Part shown: positions 1-11,521 of the stretch, piece after piece
Layout of the letters: each line of letters opens with the position of its first letter
How positions within the stretch are numbered: position 1 is the stretch's first letter
NCBI RefSeq assembly: GCF_013377255.1
Contig: NZ_CP016614.1
Location: 303,501-367,500 of the forward strand
Direction: 5' to 3'
Origin: Mannheimia granulomatis
GTDB lineage: Bacteria; Pseudomonadota; Gammaproteobacteria; Enterobacterales; Pasteurellaceae
Length of the DNA stretch: 64,000 nt
Made by a program: the position numbers and the translations under genes
The notes under the pieces: generated by a model
The model's database searches: none
The model's input: only the letters and a program-made list of their open reading frames with translations
Told to the model about the DNA's origin: nothing

Positions 1-1
1 C

Positions 2-1436
<1,435 letters not shown>

Positions 1437-1449
1437 TTAGGAAAAAATC

Positions 1450-2508
1450 ATGTGTTATCCAGTAAAATCCTACGCCGCTTTTTCGGCAACTACACCACTT
1501 GCACCACACACTTTTGAACGCCGTGAGCTGCGTGAAGATGATGTGTTAATTGATATTTTATACTGTGGCGTGTGCCATTCCGATTTACATATGGCTCGCA
1601 ACGATTGGGGCTGGACAAGCTATTATCCACTCGTTCCAGGGCACGAAATTATCGGACGCATCAGCAAAGTCGGTAAAAATGCCCAAAAATTCTCCGTTGG
1701 CGACTTGGTGGGCGTGGGCTGTATGGTGGATTCGTGCCGTGAATGCTCACCTTGTTCGCACGGTTTGGAGCAGTATTGCGAAAAGGGCAATATCGGCACT
1801 TACGGTGGTTTTGACCGTTTTGATAAAACTCCGACACAAGGGGGATACAGCACGGGCATTGTGGTGAGCGAAGATTTTGTCTTAAAAGTGTCTGAAAAAT
1901 TAGACACCAAAGCCGTTGCTCCGCTGCTTTGTGCAGGTATTACCACTTACTCGCCACTTCGTCATTGGAATGTCAAAGCAGGCGATAAAGTGGCGGTTGT
2001 CGGCTTGGGCGGTCTTGGACATATGGCGGTTAAACTGGCTCACGCAATGGGAGCGGAAGTTACGCTGTTTACCCGTTCATTGAATAAATCAGACGATGCG
2101 TTCCGTCTAGGAGCGAGCCGTGTGGTGCTATCTACCGATGAAAATCAGATGAAAGAAGTGGCGAACACCTTTGATTTAATCATTGACACCGTGCCATACA
2201 CCCACGATTTAAAACCCTATATCCCGACTTTGGCATTGGACGGCACGCTGGTGCTGGTAGGTCTAGTGGGCGAGCTTGAACAAACCATTAACACCGTGCC
2301 GATGATTACAGGTCGCCGTAGCATTGCTGCATCGGTAATTGGTGGCATTAAAGAGACCCAAGAAATGCTGGATTTCTGTGCTGAGCATAACATCGTACCA
2401 GATGTGGAAATGATTAATATGCAAGACATTAATACCGCTTATGAGCGAATGCAAAAGAGTGATGTGAAATATCGCTTTGTGGTGGATATGCAAAGTCTGA
2501 AAGACTAA
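1450..2508 (+). CDS. Zinc-dependent NAD(P) alcohol dehydrogenase (YahK / cinnamyl-type)
   Basis: 352-residue zinc dehydrogenase of the YahK/cinnamyl alcohol dehydrogenase group, which reduces a wide range of aldehydes with NADPH in the cytoplasm. Catalytic zinc ligands are Cys42 (CGVCHSD) and His65 (PGHE), with structural zinc ligands Cys96, 99, 102 and 110 and a Rossmann GLGGLG. The start is an ATG 13 bases after the adhC stop, behind an AGGAAAAA ribosome site, so the two are cotranscribed. In this setting it probably handles aldehydes other than the formaldehyde-glutathione adduct. Substrate is inferred from family and neighbours only. Confidence 0.88.
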   Translation: MCYPVKSYAAFSATTPLAPHTFERRELREDDVLIDILYCGVCHSDLHMARNDWGWTSYYPLVPGHEIIGRISKVGKNAQKFSVGDLVGVGCMVDSCRECSPCSHGLEQYCEKGNIGTYGGFDRFDKTPTQGGYSTGIVVSEDFVLKVSEKLDTKAVAPLLCAGITTYSPLRHWNVKAGDKVAVVGLGGLGHMAVKLAHAMGAEVTLFTRSLNKSDDAFRLGASRVVLSTDENQMKEVANTFDLIIDTVPYTHDLKPYIPTLALDGTLVLVGLVGELEQTINTVPMITGRRSIAASVIGGIKETQEMLDFCAEHNIVPDVEMINMQDINTAYERMQKSDVKYRFVVDMQSLKD

Positions 2509-2577
2509 TTTATCATTAACTCATTGATATATAAACAAACCATTGGGCGTTTTGCTCAATGGTTTCATTTGATTTTT

Positions 2578-3690
2578 ATGAAACCTTTTTTGAAAAAATG
2601 CTTAAAGTTTGCCCTTGCCACGCTGGGTGTTTTACTTGTGATTGTGGCGATTTTGGGCGTGATGTTGTACCGCAATTTGGGTGCATTGCCTGATGAAAGC
2701 CGTTTTGCCCAGTTGCCTTATTATAAAAACGGGCAATTTGTGAACCTTTATACCGATGATTTGCCCTATTATCCTGAGCAAGCCACTGGCAAGGGCGGTT
2801 TTATTCGTCACGACGGCTATACCCCAAACGGGCGTTTGCCAATGATTTCGCTGGATAAAACGAGTTTCAGCCAGCCTGAAAATTTCGCCTATTATTGGCT
2901 GGGGCACGCAAGTGCCATTTTGGAATTGGACGGACAACGTTTTTTGACCGATCCTGTGTTTGACAATGCCAATCCATTGAATTTGCCCTTGATTGCACCA
3001 CGCTTTCAGGAAGCCCCGATTAGCCGTCAAAACCTGCCCGACATTGATGTGGTGCTGATTAGCCACGATCATTACGACCATTTGGAGGCGACCACCATTC
3101 GCCATTTGGCAGACAAAGCAAAACGCTTTATCGCACCGCTTGGCGTGGGGGCAAGATTAGAGTCGTGGGGCGTTTCGCCTGACAAAATCACCGAACTGGG
3201 CTGGGGAGAGTCCACTATGGTGGGGACAATCAAACTCACCGCCGAACCGACCCAGCACTACTCATCTCGCTGGACAAACGACCACAACAAAACCCTGTGG
3301 GCGTCTTTTGTGCTGGAAGGGAGCAAACGCTTGTATTGGAGTGGCGACACGGGTTACGCCCAGCATTTTAGCGATATTGGCAAAAAATACGGTGGATTTG
3401 ACATCGCTTTTATGGAAATTGACGCTGCTAATTCAGGCTGGCCAAAAACGCATATGTTCGCTCATCAATCGGTGCAAGCAGTTCTGGATTTAAACGCCAA
3501 AAAAATGGTGCCAATGCACTGGGGCGTGTTTAGTCTTGGCAGAAATCTGTGGCATCAGTCGATTGATAATGCCGTTAAAAGTGCCAAAGAACACAATGTT
3601 CCGATTGATGTGCCAAAAATGGGCGAGAAATATACGGACGGTTTTGTGGGGGAGCGTTGGTGGGAAGAGAAATCTTTAAGACGAGAGTAA
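2578..3690 (+). CDS. Membrane-anchored metallo-beta-lactamase-fold hydrolase
   Basis: 370-residue protein with an N-terminal hydrophobic anchor (about residues 9-30) and a metallo-beta-lactamase domain of the NAPE-PLD/UlaG/RomA-like type. The metal motif SHDHYDHL supplies His163, His165, Asp167 and His168; later GDTGY and HWGVF segments are the expected further metal-binding loops. The ATG at 2578 is preferred to a TTG at 2524, because the protein then begins with a normal positively charged signal anchor. The catalytic part probably faces the periplasm. Relatives include N-acyl phosphatidylethanolamine phospholipase D-like enzymes, but the substrate is unknown. Its place inside the formaldehyde cluster may reflect thioester or lactone hydrolysis, which is only a guess. 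Confidence 0.75.
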   Translation: MKPFLKKCLKFALATLGVLLVIVAILGVMLYRNLGALPDESRFAQLPYYKNGQFVNLYTDDLPYYPEQATGKGGFIRHDGYTPNGRLPMISLDKTSFSQPENFAYYWLGHASAILELDGQRFLTDPVFDNANPLNLPLIAPRFQEAPISRQNLPDIDVVLISHDHYDHLEATTIRHLADKAKRFIAPLGVGARLESWGVSPDKITELGWGESTMVGTIKLTAEPTQHYSSRWTNDHNKTLWASFVLEGSKRLYWSGDTGYAQHFSDIGKKYGGFDIAFMEIDAANSGWPKTHMFAHQSVQAVLDLNAKKMVPMHWGVFSLGRNLWHQSIDNAVKSAKEHNVPIDVPKMGEKYTDGFVGERWWEEKSLRRE

Positions 3691-3732
3691 CAACAAAACC
3701 CGAACAATATCTGAATGATTTGGAGAAGTTTG

Positions 3733-4578
3733 ATGAAACACCTTGAAAGCTACCGTATTTTTAACGGCGAACAACAAATTTGGCAACATTTTTCAGCCAG
3801 CCTAAATTGTGAAATGAAATTTGCCATTTATTTGCCCGACACCGCCAAAAGCCAAAACTTGCCCGTGCTGTATTGGCTGTCTGGTTTGACTTGCACCGAG
3901 CAAAATTTTATTACCAAATCAGGCTACCAGCGTTATGCCGATGAGCATCATCTGATTGTGGTTGCCCCTGATACTTCGCCCCGTGGCGAGGGCGTGGCAG
4001 ATGATACGGCTTATGATTTGGGGCAAGGGGCAGGCTTTTATCTGAATGCCACACAAGAGCCTTGGGCAAGTCATTATCAAATGTATGATTACATTGTGAC
4101 CGAGTTGCCCAAGTTGATCAATGAACATTTCCCGACCAATGGCAAACAGTCCATTTTTGGGCATTCAATGGGTGGACACGGGGCGTTGACGATTGCCTTT
4201 AAAAATCTGGACAATTATCACAGCGTGTCGGCATTTTCGCCGATTGTCGCACCCATACAAGTCGCTTGGGGGCAAAAGGCATTTTTTGCATATTTAGGCG
4301 AAAAACAGACCGCTTGGCAGGACTACGACAGCGTGGCACTTTTGCAAAAACATCACGCCAACATCATTGCCAAAAATCTGCCGATTTTGATTGAACAAGG
4401 CGACAAAGATCAATTTTTAAGCGAGCAATTAAAGCCTGAACTGTTTTGCCAAATGGCAGATAAATTGGGCGTGAATTATCAGTTTCATCTGCGAGCAGGT
4501 TTTGATCACAGTTATTATTTTATTTCAAGTTTTATTGGCGAACACATCGCTTTTCACGCAACACATTTACGAGGATAA
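3733..4578 (+). CDS. fghA: S-formylglutathione hydrolase
   Basis: 281-residue alpha/beta hydrolase (esterase D family) that converts S-formylglutathione to formate and glutathione, the second step of formaldehyde detoxification. The nucleophile Ser145 lies in GHSMGGHG; the last catalytic His is in GFDHSYYFI, and the oxyanion segment WLSGLTCTEQNF is typical. The ATG at 3733 follows GGAGAAG at good spacing; an ATG at 3715 would place that ribosome site inside the gene. Equivalent to FrmB/YeiG/EstD. A single uptake core (ACCGCTTGG) occurs near 4310. Together with adhC it explains the cluster. Confidence 0.94.
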   Translation: MKHLESYRIFNGEQQIWQHFSASLNCEMKFAIYLPDTAKSQNLPVLYWLSGLTCTEQNFITKSGYQRYADEHHLIVVAPDTSPRGEGVADDTAYDLGQGAGFYLNATQEPWASHYQMYDYIVTELPKLINEHFPTNGKQSIFGHSMGGHGALTIAFKNLDNYHSVSAFSPIVAPIQVAWGQKAFFAYLGEKQTAWQDYDSVALLQKHHANIIAKNLPILIEQGDKDQFLSEQLKPELFCQMADKLGVNYQFHLRAGFDHSYYFISSFIGEHIAFHATHLRG

Positions 4579-4580
4579 CA

Positions 4581-5024
4581 ATGCAGTTAATTTTAATTTT
4601 ATTGGTCGTGCTGGCAGGAATGGGTTTATCCATTGAAGCTGGCTTATTAGGGCCTCTTGGGCAACAAGTCGGGCATTTATGGGCGACTTTTTCCATTTTT
4701 GGCGTGGGGGCAGGGCTGACATTTTTGCTGATGCTATTTTTCGCCCCAAGAAATGCTCCGTCCTTTTTTGCCCAGCCGTCTTGGCAACTGACAGGCGGGA
4801 TTTTGGGGGTGGGCTATGTGGTGTTTTTGACTATGGCTGTGCCTGTGATTGGTATTGCAATGGCGATGATTGCGATTTTGGCAGGGCAAATTGGCAAAAG
4901 CCTTTTGATTGACCATTTTGGCTGGCTGGGTATGCCCAAAAAGAAAATGGACAAAAACCGTTTAATTGCCTTGGTATTTATTGTGATTGCCCTTGTGTTA
5001 GTGGCAATGGGGAAGGGAGCTTAA
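4581..5024 (+). CDS. YdcZ-type (DUF606) DMT family membrane protein, first of a pair
   Basis: 147-residue protein with about five predicted membrane helices, of the YdcZ/DUF606 family in the drug/metabolite transporter superfamily. It starts two bases after the fghA stop, so it belongs to the same transcript. It shares with the next gene the plan of an N-terminal GLSIEAGLLG / IQSAINGKLG segment, a mid WQLxGxLxGVxYVV helix and a late SFGWLG-like motif, showing that the two are paralogues. DUF606 proteins often occur as such pairs or as fused double-length proteins, so a heterodimer is likely. Substrate unknown. Confidence 0.75.
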   Translation: MQLILILLVVLAGMGLSIEAGLLGPLGQQVGHLWATFSIFGVGAGLTFLLMLFFAPRNAPSFFAQPSWQLTGGILGVGYVVFLTMAVPVIGIAMAMIAILAGQIGKSLLIDHFGWLGMPKKKMDKNRLIALVFIVIALVLVAMGKGA

Positions 5025-5025
5025 T

Positions 5026-5481
5026 ATGATTGGTTTGATGATTTTATTATCCTTTATTGGCGGGACTTTGTTGGCGATTCAGTCGGCGATTAACGGCAAA
5101 TTAGGGGCAAGTGTGGGCGTATTTAAAAGTGCCTTTTTGACCTTTTCGGTGGGGGCATTATTGACCGCATTACTGATTTTCTTTTTTGAGCCACGCTATG
5201 AAACAAGCCTACTTGATGTGCCAAAATGGCAACTGCTCGGGGCGTTAATGGGCGTGCCATATATCATTATTATGGTGCTGGCGGTGCAAAAAATCGGCAC
5301 GGCAACGGCAACCATTGCGGTGATTTTTGGGCAACTGTTGATGAGTATGCTGATTGACAGTTTTGGCTGGCTGGGCAATGCTCAAATCCCATTTTCCTAT
5401 TATCGCTTGGGGGCGGTAATTTGCTTGGGTGTGGCGTTGTATTTTATTTACCAAAGTAACCGTGTATCCGAAAAATTGTAA
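5026..5481 (+). CDS. YdcZ-type (DUF606) DMT family membrane protein, second of a pair
   Basis: 151-residue membrane protein with about five helices, paralogous to the preceding gene and separated from it by one base. The motif AIQSAINGKLG near residue 20 is typical of the family. Last gene of the cluster: an inverted uptake-signal hairpin containing an insertion-sequence remnant follows. The likely function is as one half of a two-subunit small transporter. No substrate can be assigned. Confidence 0.75.
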   Translation: MIGLMILLSFIGGTLLAIQSAINGKLGASVGVFKSAFLTFSVGALLTALLIFFFEPRYETSLLDVPKWQLLGALMGVPYIIIMVLAVQKIGTATATIAVIFGQLLMSMLIDSFGWLGNAQIPFSYYRLGAVICLGVALYFIYQSNRVSEKL

Positions 5482-5500
5482 TTTTTGCAACTTTTTCGTG

Positions 5501-5592
5501 AAAAAAGACCGCTTGCTTCCCTAACTGAAATCCTTAATCAGTTGGTTAGTCCAACTTTTGGGGGCAGATCAAATCAACAAGCGGTTTTATTT
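5501..5592 (+). terminator. Inverted uptake-signal terminator with an IS remnant in its loop
   Basis: A-rich ACCGCTTG (5508-5515) pairs with CAAGCGGT (5578-5585) followed by a T-rich tail. The loop is about 60 bases, far longer than in other terminators here, because it holds an IS-end-like sequence (5532-5571). It would terminate the adhC-ydcZ transcript. Confidence 0.6.
5532..5571 (-). repeat. Solo IS3/IS150-type terminal remnant (copy A)
   Basis: Read on the minus strand this begins TGATCTGCCCCCAAAAGTT, then GGACTAACCAACTGATTAAG. It matches, nearly base for base, the left end of the decayed IS at 45933 (TGATCTGCACCCTAAAAGTT, then GGACTAA, a 4-base difference, CCAACGGATTAAGG). A third copy lies at 25186-25225. 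No transposase is attached. Confidence 0.7.
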
Positions 5593-5645
5593 TATGTAAA
5601 ATTTGTAAATTCCTAATTTCTGCTTTTCTTTTCATTTTCTTTCAT

Positions 5646-5651
5646 TATAAT
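5646..5651 (+). promoter_or_regulatory. Probable -10 element for the DeoR-type regulator / glmS
   Basis: A perfect TATAAT lies 39 bases before the regulator's start codon, in AT-rich DNA. No good -35 hexamer is seen 16-18 bases upstream, so the promoter may depend on an activator. Confidence 0.45.
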
Positions 5652-5689
5652 GCGAAAAGTTTTGAATCGAAACTTAGTGAAGGCTTAAA

Positions 5690-6463
5690 ATGTCAAAACG
5701 AAACACTCAACAACGCCGTCATCTGATAGTACAAATGGTACAAACGCAAAATGAAGTCAGTGTAGATGAACTGGCTAGCTTATTTGAAACCTCAGAAGTT
5801 ACTATTCGTAAAGATCTTACCGCTTTAGAGGAAAGTGGTTTTTTGTTGCGAAAATATGGCGGAGCAGTGAAGATTCCCTCCGAAATGATGGAAGAAGAAT
5901 TTACCGAGCAACTTTCGATTCAAAAGAAAATGATCGCTCAAGCAGCAAGAGACTGCATTCGAGACCATAATCGTATTATTATTGACAGTGGCAGCACCAC
6001 TGGGGCATTAGTCAAAGCCTTAAACCAAACCGGCTTAGTGGTTATGACTAATTCGCTGAATTTAGCAACTGAATTAACAGCGCTTGAATGTGAACCTACC
6101 GTGTTGATGACAGGAGGGACTTGGGATGCGAGATCAGAATCTTTTCAAGGGAAAGTAGCTGAACAAGTATTACGTTCGTATGATTTTGACCAACTGTTTA
6201 TTGGTGCAGATGGTTTAGATTTAGCTCGTGGCACCACTACGTTTAATGAGTTGGTTGGATTAAGCCAAGTCATGGCAGAAGTAAGCCGCGAAGTGATTGT
6301 GTTAATTGAATCACAAAAAATCGGGCGGAAGATGCCTAATATCGAATTAGAATGGGGAAAAATCACTAAACTTATTACTGACAACCAATTAAGTTTTGAA
6401 ACGAAAGAACAAATCGAAAAAATGGGTGTCGAAGTGGTTATCGCTAAAGGATCGAATTTTTAA
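5690..6463 (+). CDS. DeoR-family transcriptional regulator (AgaR/GlpR type) next to glmS
   Basis: 257-residue DeoR-family regulator. An N-terminal winged helix (about residues 6-58, with the SEVTIRKDLTALEESG recognition region) is followed by the sugar-phosphate sensing DeoRC domain with the SGSTTGAL phosphate-binding loop and the LFIGADGLDLxxGxTTFNE signature. It lies 27 bases upstream of glmS on the same strand, so it is probably cotranscribed with it and may regulate amino-sugar synthesis or breakdown in response to a hexosamine phosphate. It resembles the other DeoR gene in this window (srlR) over its whole length, especially the GADGLDL signature and the C-terminal KMPNIELE / KSPNIVCG segment. 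The effector is inferred. Confidence 0.85.
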   Translation: MSKRNTQQRRHLIVQMVQTQNEVSVDELASLFETSEVTIRKDLTALEESGFLLRKYGGAVKIPSEMMEEEFTEQLSIQKKMIAQAARDCIRDHNRIIIDSGSTTGALVKALNQTGLVVMTNSLNLATELTALECEPTVLMTGGTWDARSESFQGKVAEQVLRSYDFDQLFIGADGLDLARGTTTFNELVGLSQVMAEVSREVIVLIESQKIGRKMPNIELEWGKITKLITDNQLSFETKEQIEKMGVEVVIAKGSNF

Positions 6464-6490
6464 ACTTAATGAAAATAGGAAAGCAAATTT

Positions 6491-8326
6491 ATGTGTGGAA
6501 TTGTAGGTGCAGTAGCACAACGTGATATCGCAGAAATCTTAGTAGATGGTTTACACCGCTTAGAGTATCGTGGTTATGATTCAGCCGGTGTGGCGGTTTT
6601 AAATAGCGACGATAAACAAATGCAAATTGTACGTCGCGTGGGTAAAGTTAAAGCATTAGATGAAGCATTGGAAGCTAAACCGTTATTAGGCGGAACGGGG
6701 ATTGCACATACCCGTTGGGCAACGCACGGTGAGCCGTCAGAAACCAATGCTCACCCACACCGTAGCGGTAAAATTGCGGTGGTGCATAACGGTATTATTG
6801 AAAACTATGAAGAACTAAAAGTAGTTTTACAAGAACGTGGTTATGTATTCCAATCACAAACCGATACTGAAGTTATCGCTCACTTAGTAGAGTGGGAGTT
6901 GCGTTCAGCTTCTTCATTATTAGAAGCGGTACAAAAAACAGTTGTACAGTTACGTGGTGCTTACGGTACAGTGGTATTAAACGAGGAAGAGCCGGAACAT
7001 TTAATTGTGGCTCGTTCAGGCAGCCCACTTGTGATCGGTTATGGTGTGGGGGAAAATTTCCTTGCTTCAGACCCGCTTGCGTTATTGAGCGTAACCCGTC
7101 GCTTTGCCTATTTAGAAGAGGGTGATGTGGCTGAAATCACTCGCCGTACAGTAGATATTTACGACCGCCAAGGGAATAAAGTGGAACGTGAAATTCACGA
7201 AGGTAACTTTGAAGCAGATGCGGCTGATAAAGGTCAATATCGCCACTATATGCAAAAAGAAATCTTTGAGCAACCTGTGGCAATTATGAATACTTTAGAT
7301 GGTCGTATTAAAGACGGTAAAGTAGATGTTTCTGCTATTGCACCAAATGCAGCAGAGATTTTATCTAAAGTACAGCACGTGCAAATTGTGGCTTGTGGTA
7401 CCTCCTACAATGCAGGTATGGTAGCTCGCTATTGGTTTGAATCTTTAGCTGGGGTGAGTTGTGATGTGGAAATTGCTTCCGAATTCCGCTACCGCAAATT
7501 TGTCACACGCCCAAATAGCTTATTAATTACCCTTTCACAATCGGGTGAAACTGCGGATACTTTAGCGGCATTACGCTTAGCGAAAGAATCGGGTTATATG
7601 GCAGCGATGACTGTATGTAACGTGGCAAGCTCATCTTTAGTACGCGAATCTGATTTTGCTTTCTTAACCAAAGCAGGGGTTGAAATTGGTGTTGCTTCAA
7701 CCAAAGCATTTACTACTCAATTAACGTGCTTATTATTGTTGAATGTTGCAATTGGTCGCTTACAAGGCAATATGAGCGAAGAGCAAGAACAGCACATTGT
7801 TCAATCTCTACAACGCTTGCCGGCACAAATTGAAAGTGCGTTAGTGTTCGATAAACAAATTGAGAAATTATCGGAAGATTTCGCCGATAAACACCACACC
7901 TTATTCTTAGGCCGTGGTGAATACTATCCGATTGCAATGGAATCTGCATTGAAATTAAAAGAGATTTCATACATTCACGCTGAAGCTTATGCAGCCGGTG
8001 AATTAAAACACGGTCCGTTAGCTTTAATTGATAGTGATATGCCTGTGGTCGTGGTTGCACCGGAAAATGATTTGCTAGAGAAAGTAAAATCTAACATTGA
8101 AGAAGTTCGTGCTCGTGGCGGTCAGCTATATGTATTTGCTGACCACGATGCAGGTTTTGAAGAAGCAGAAGGTTTTAAAACTATTGTTATGCCAAAAGTA
8201 GATGAGGTGACTGCACCGATTTTCTACACCGTGCCGTTACAACTACTTTCATACCACATTGCATTAATTAAAGGTACAGATGTAGATCAACCTCGTAACT
8301 TAGCGAAAGCGGTGACTGTAGAGTAA
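6491..8326 (+). CDS. glmS: Glutamine--fructose-6-phosphate aminotransferase (isomerizing)
   Basis: 611-residue GlmS makes glucosamine-6-phosphate from fructose-6-phosphate and glutamine, the first committed step to UDP-GlcNAc for peptidoglycan, lipopolysaccharide and the ECA made by the wec genes later in this window. The N-terminal nucleophile Cys follows the initiator Met (MCGIVGAV); the glutaminase domain spans about 1-240, then two SIS isomerase domains ([35 protein letters not shown]). The C-terminus [11 protein letters not shown] is that of the family. Length matches E. coli (609). No glmS ribozyme is possible in the 27-base gap upstream. Confidence 0.98.
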   Translation: MCGIVGAVAQRDIAEILVDGLHRLEYRGYDSAGVAVLNSDDKQMQIVRRVGKVKALDEALEAKPLLGGTGIAHTRWATHGEPSETNAHPHRSGKIAVVHNGIIENYEELKVVLQERGYVFQSQTDTEVIAHLVEWELRSASSLLEAVQKTVVQLRGAYGTVVLNEEEPEHLIVARSGSPLVIGYGVGENFLASDPLALLSVTRRFAYLEEGDVAEITRRTVDIYDRQGNKVEREIHEGNFEADAADKGQYRHYMQKEIFEQPVAIMNTLDGRIKDGKVDVSAIAPNAAEILSKVQHVQIVACGTSYNAGMVARYWFESLAGVSCDVEIASEFRYRKFVTRPNSLLITLSQSGETADTLAALRLAKESGYMAAMTVCNVASSSLVRESDFAFLTKAGVEIGVASTKAFTTQLTCLLLLNVAIGRLQGNMSEEQEQHIVQSLQRLPAQIESALVFDKQIEKLSEDFADKHHTLFLGRGEYYPIAMESALKLKEISYIHAEAYAAGELKHGPLALIDSDMPVVVVAPENDLLEKVKSNIEEVRARGGQLYVFADHDAGFEEAEGFKTIVMPKVDEVTAPIFYTVPLQLLSYHIALIKGTDVDQPRNLAKAVTVE

Positions 8327-8380
8327 TGTCAAAATAACGTTGTGCTAATCTTCCAATTTAAAGGTTAGGCTATTTTTATC

Positions 8381-8419
8381 AAAGGGCTGATTTCGCTATT
8401 ATCGCAAAATCAGCCCTTT
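8381..8419. terminator. Hairpin between convergent glmS and crcB
   Basis: AAAGGGCTGATTT and AAATCAGCCCTTT form a 13-bp perfect stem with a 13-base loop, placed between the stop of glmS and the stop of the oppositely oriented crcB. It is probably a bidirectional terminator, although the T tails are poor. Confidence 0.6.
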
Positions 8420-8467
8420 GACTTTATGGAGTTAACAAGTGAAAGATGTGTAAATTTTCTAGAAAAT

Positions 8468-8833
8468 TTAACCGCTTGTAAGCCAGCGGGTTATTAAAAT
8501 TCCGCAAATTGTCAGCACAATACCCCCTACCAAATGTAAGCTCAATACCATAGTAAACTCCCCCCATTTATCGGCTAATAATTTCTCGCTTAATTCGGCT
8601 GAAAAACTCGAAAAGGTTGTAAAGCTGCCGAGAAAACCTGTTATCAATAAAAGTTTTTCGTGTTCGCCTAAATTAAAGCCAATTGCAATGCCAATCAAGA
8701 AACAGCCTAACCAATTCACTAATAATGTACCGAATGCCAGCTGGCTAAATATCGGATTTAGCCAAACGCTTAAAGCCCAGCGAATTAAGGCACCTAATAT
8801 AGCTCCGCTCGAAAGAAGAAAAATCGTATACAT
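8468..8833 (-). CDS. crcB: Fluoride ion exporter CrcB
   Basis: 121-residue protein with four predicted membrane helices. It forms a dimeric fluoride channel that removes F- from the cytoplasm. Family motifs: GAILGALIRW at the N-terminus, FGTLLVNWLGCFLIG, and the pore-lining GFLGSFTTFSSF. Transcribed alone from the minus strand. The upstream region was inspected for a fluoride riboswitch (crcB motif) and none is convincing. An uptake core (ACCGCTTGTAAG) overlaps the 3' end. Confidence 0.92.
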   Translation of the reverse strand: MYTIFLLSSGAILGALIRWALSVWLNPIFSQLAFGTLLVNWLGCFLIGIAIGFNLGEHEKLLLITGFLGSFTTFSSFSAELSEKLLADKWGEFTMVLSLHLVGGIVLTICGILITRWLTSG

Positions 8834-8936
8834 AAAATGATTTGCCTCATATTTATATTTTCACTTGTTATCAGGATACTACTTTTATCGATTTTTTGAA
8901 ATTACACTCCAAAATAAGTTATTTTTATAAAAATAA

Positions 8937-8952
8937 TGTGATTGAATTCACA
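8937..8952 (+). promoter_or_regulatory. CRP-cAMP binding site upstream of glpF
   Basis: TGTGATTGAATTCACA is a perfect TGTGA-N6-TCACA operator, 120 bases before the glpF start. A possible -10 (TATCAT) is at 8982-8987. Glycerol uptake genes are classical CRP targets. Confidence 0.8.
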
Positions 8953-9071
8953 AATTTAAATTTTGCTATTTGCTTAAAAAATATCATTTTGGCAATATCA
9001 TTCCGAAAATATTTTCATTTTCAAACATTTTTCCATCGTTTTTCAATCATTTCATATTAAGGAGAAACTCT

Positions 9072-9851
9072 ATGGACAGATCTTTACGTAACGCCTGTAT
9101 TGGTGAGTTTATCGGCACAGGTTTTATTTTGTTCTTCGGTGCAGGCTGTGTAGCTGCAGCACAGTTAGCAGGAGCGAGTTTCGGTTTGTGGGAAATTGCA
9201 ATTGTTTGGGGTATTGGGGTCTCTATGGCAATTTATATTTCCGCAGGTATTTCCGGTGCTCATCTTAATCCAGCCGTCACTATTGCTCTTGCAGCATTCT
9301 ATGGTTTTGAAAAACACAAAATTCTTCCCTACATTATCGCTCAAATTGCCGGTGCTTTTTGTTCTGTTGCACTTATTTATTTTATGTATAGCGATCTCTT
9401 CATTGCCGCTGAAACAGCTCAAGGTATTGTAAGAGGCGAAACTGTTGGTTTTGCAGGAGTTTTCTCAACTTATCCAAATCCGAATATTACGCTTGTAACT
9501 GCCTTTATTGTGGAATTTGTGATTACGGCCGTATTAATGTCCACTATTTTAGCTATTGGTGATGACAAAAATGGCTTACCGAATAAAGCGTTAGCTGCAT
9601 TGCTTATTGGTTTATTGATTGCGGTTATCGGTGGTGCAACCGGTCCGTTAACCGGCTTTGCAATGAATCCTGCCCGTGATTTTGGACCAAAACTGTTTGC
9701 ATTCCTTGCCGGTTGGGGAGAAATTGCATTAACAGGTGGTAAAGAAATCCCTTATTTCATCATTCCAATCGTAGCTCCAATTTGTGGTGCATTAGCAGGT
9801 GCTTGGGGCTATAAAAATCTTATTCATAAAAACCTTCCGGCCAATAATTAG
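9072..9851 (+). CDS. glpF: Glycerol uptake facilitator (aquaglyceroporin)
   Basis: 259-residue major intrinsic protein with six membrane helices and two half-helices. The paired NPA motifs are at residues 66-68 (HLNPAVT) and 199-201 (MNPARDFGPK), the second carrying the selectivity-filter Arg202. It conducts glycerol into the cell, where GlpK traps it. The start is an ATG just downstream of AAGGAGAAA. It is nine bases ahead of glpK and behind a CRP site. Length and motifs match E. coli GlpF (281) closely. Confidence 0.96.
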   Translation: MDRSLRNACIGEFIGTGFILFFGAGCVAAAQLAGASFGLWEIAIVWGIGVSMAIYISAGISGAHLNPAVTIALAAFYGFEKHKILPYIIAQIAGAFCSVALIYFMYSDLFIAAETAQGIVRGETVGFAGVFSTYPNPNITLVTAFIVEFVITAVLMSTILAIGDDKNGLPNKALAALLIGLLIAVIGGATGPLTGFAMNPARDFGPKLFAFLAGWGEIALTGGKEIPYFIIPIVAPICGALAGAWGYKNLIHKNLPANN

Positions 9852-9857
9852 GAGTAA

Positions 9858-11372
<1,515 letters not shown>

Positions 11373-11391
11373 TACTCTGATTTAAGCTAAG

Positions 11392-11419
11392 AGGGGAGCA
11401 AAGGAAACTAAGCTCCCTT
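11392..11419 (+). terminator. Hairpin after glpK
   Basis: GGGAGC and GCTCCC flank a short loop about 20 bases after the glpK stop, followed by TTTC. Probable terminator of glpFK. Confidence 0.5.
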
Positions 11420-11521
11420 TCATATCTTTTGGTTATATCAAATAGACATTTTTGATTTGTTGCAATTTATCCTTTCTTTTATGATGATGCTCATTTATAA
11501 AGCACTTATAAGGAGCAATCT

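Noticed and set aside
6464..6490. glmS ribozyme
   Set aside because: Only 27 bases separate the regulator and glmS, far less than the ribozyme needs, and the class is mainly found in Gram-positive bacteria.
8834..8935. Fluoride riboswitch upstream of crcB
   Set aside because: The minus-strand leader is short and AT-rich and lacks the conserved GGNGAUGG and CUGAUG-type segments in the right order.
8842..9060. 72-residue ORF before glpF
   Set aside because: It covers the CRP site and glpF promoter, has Phe/Ile-rich AT-driven composition and no family resemblance.
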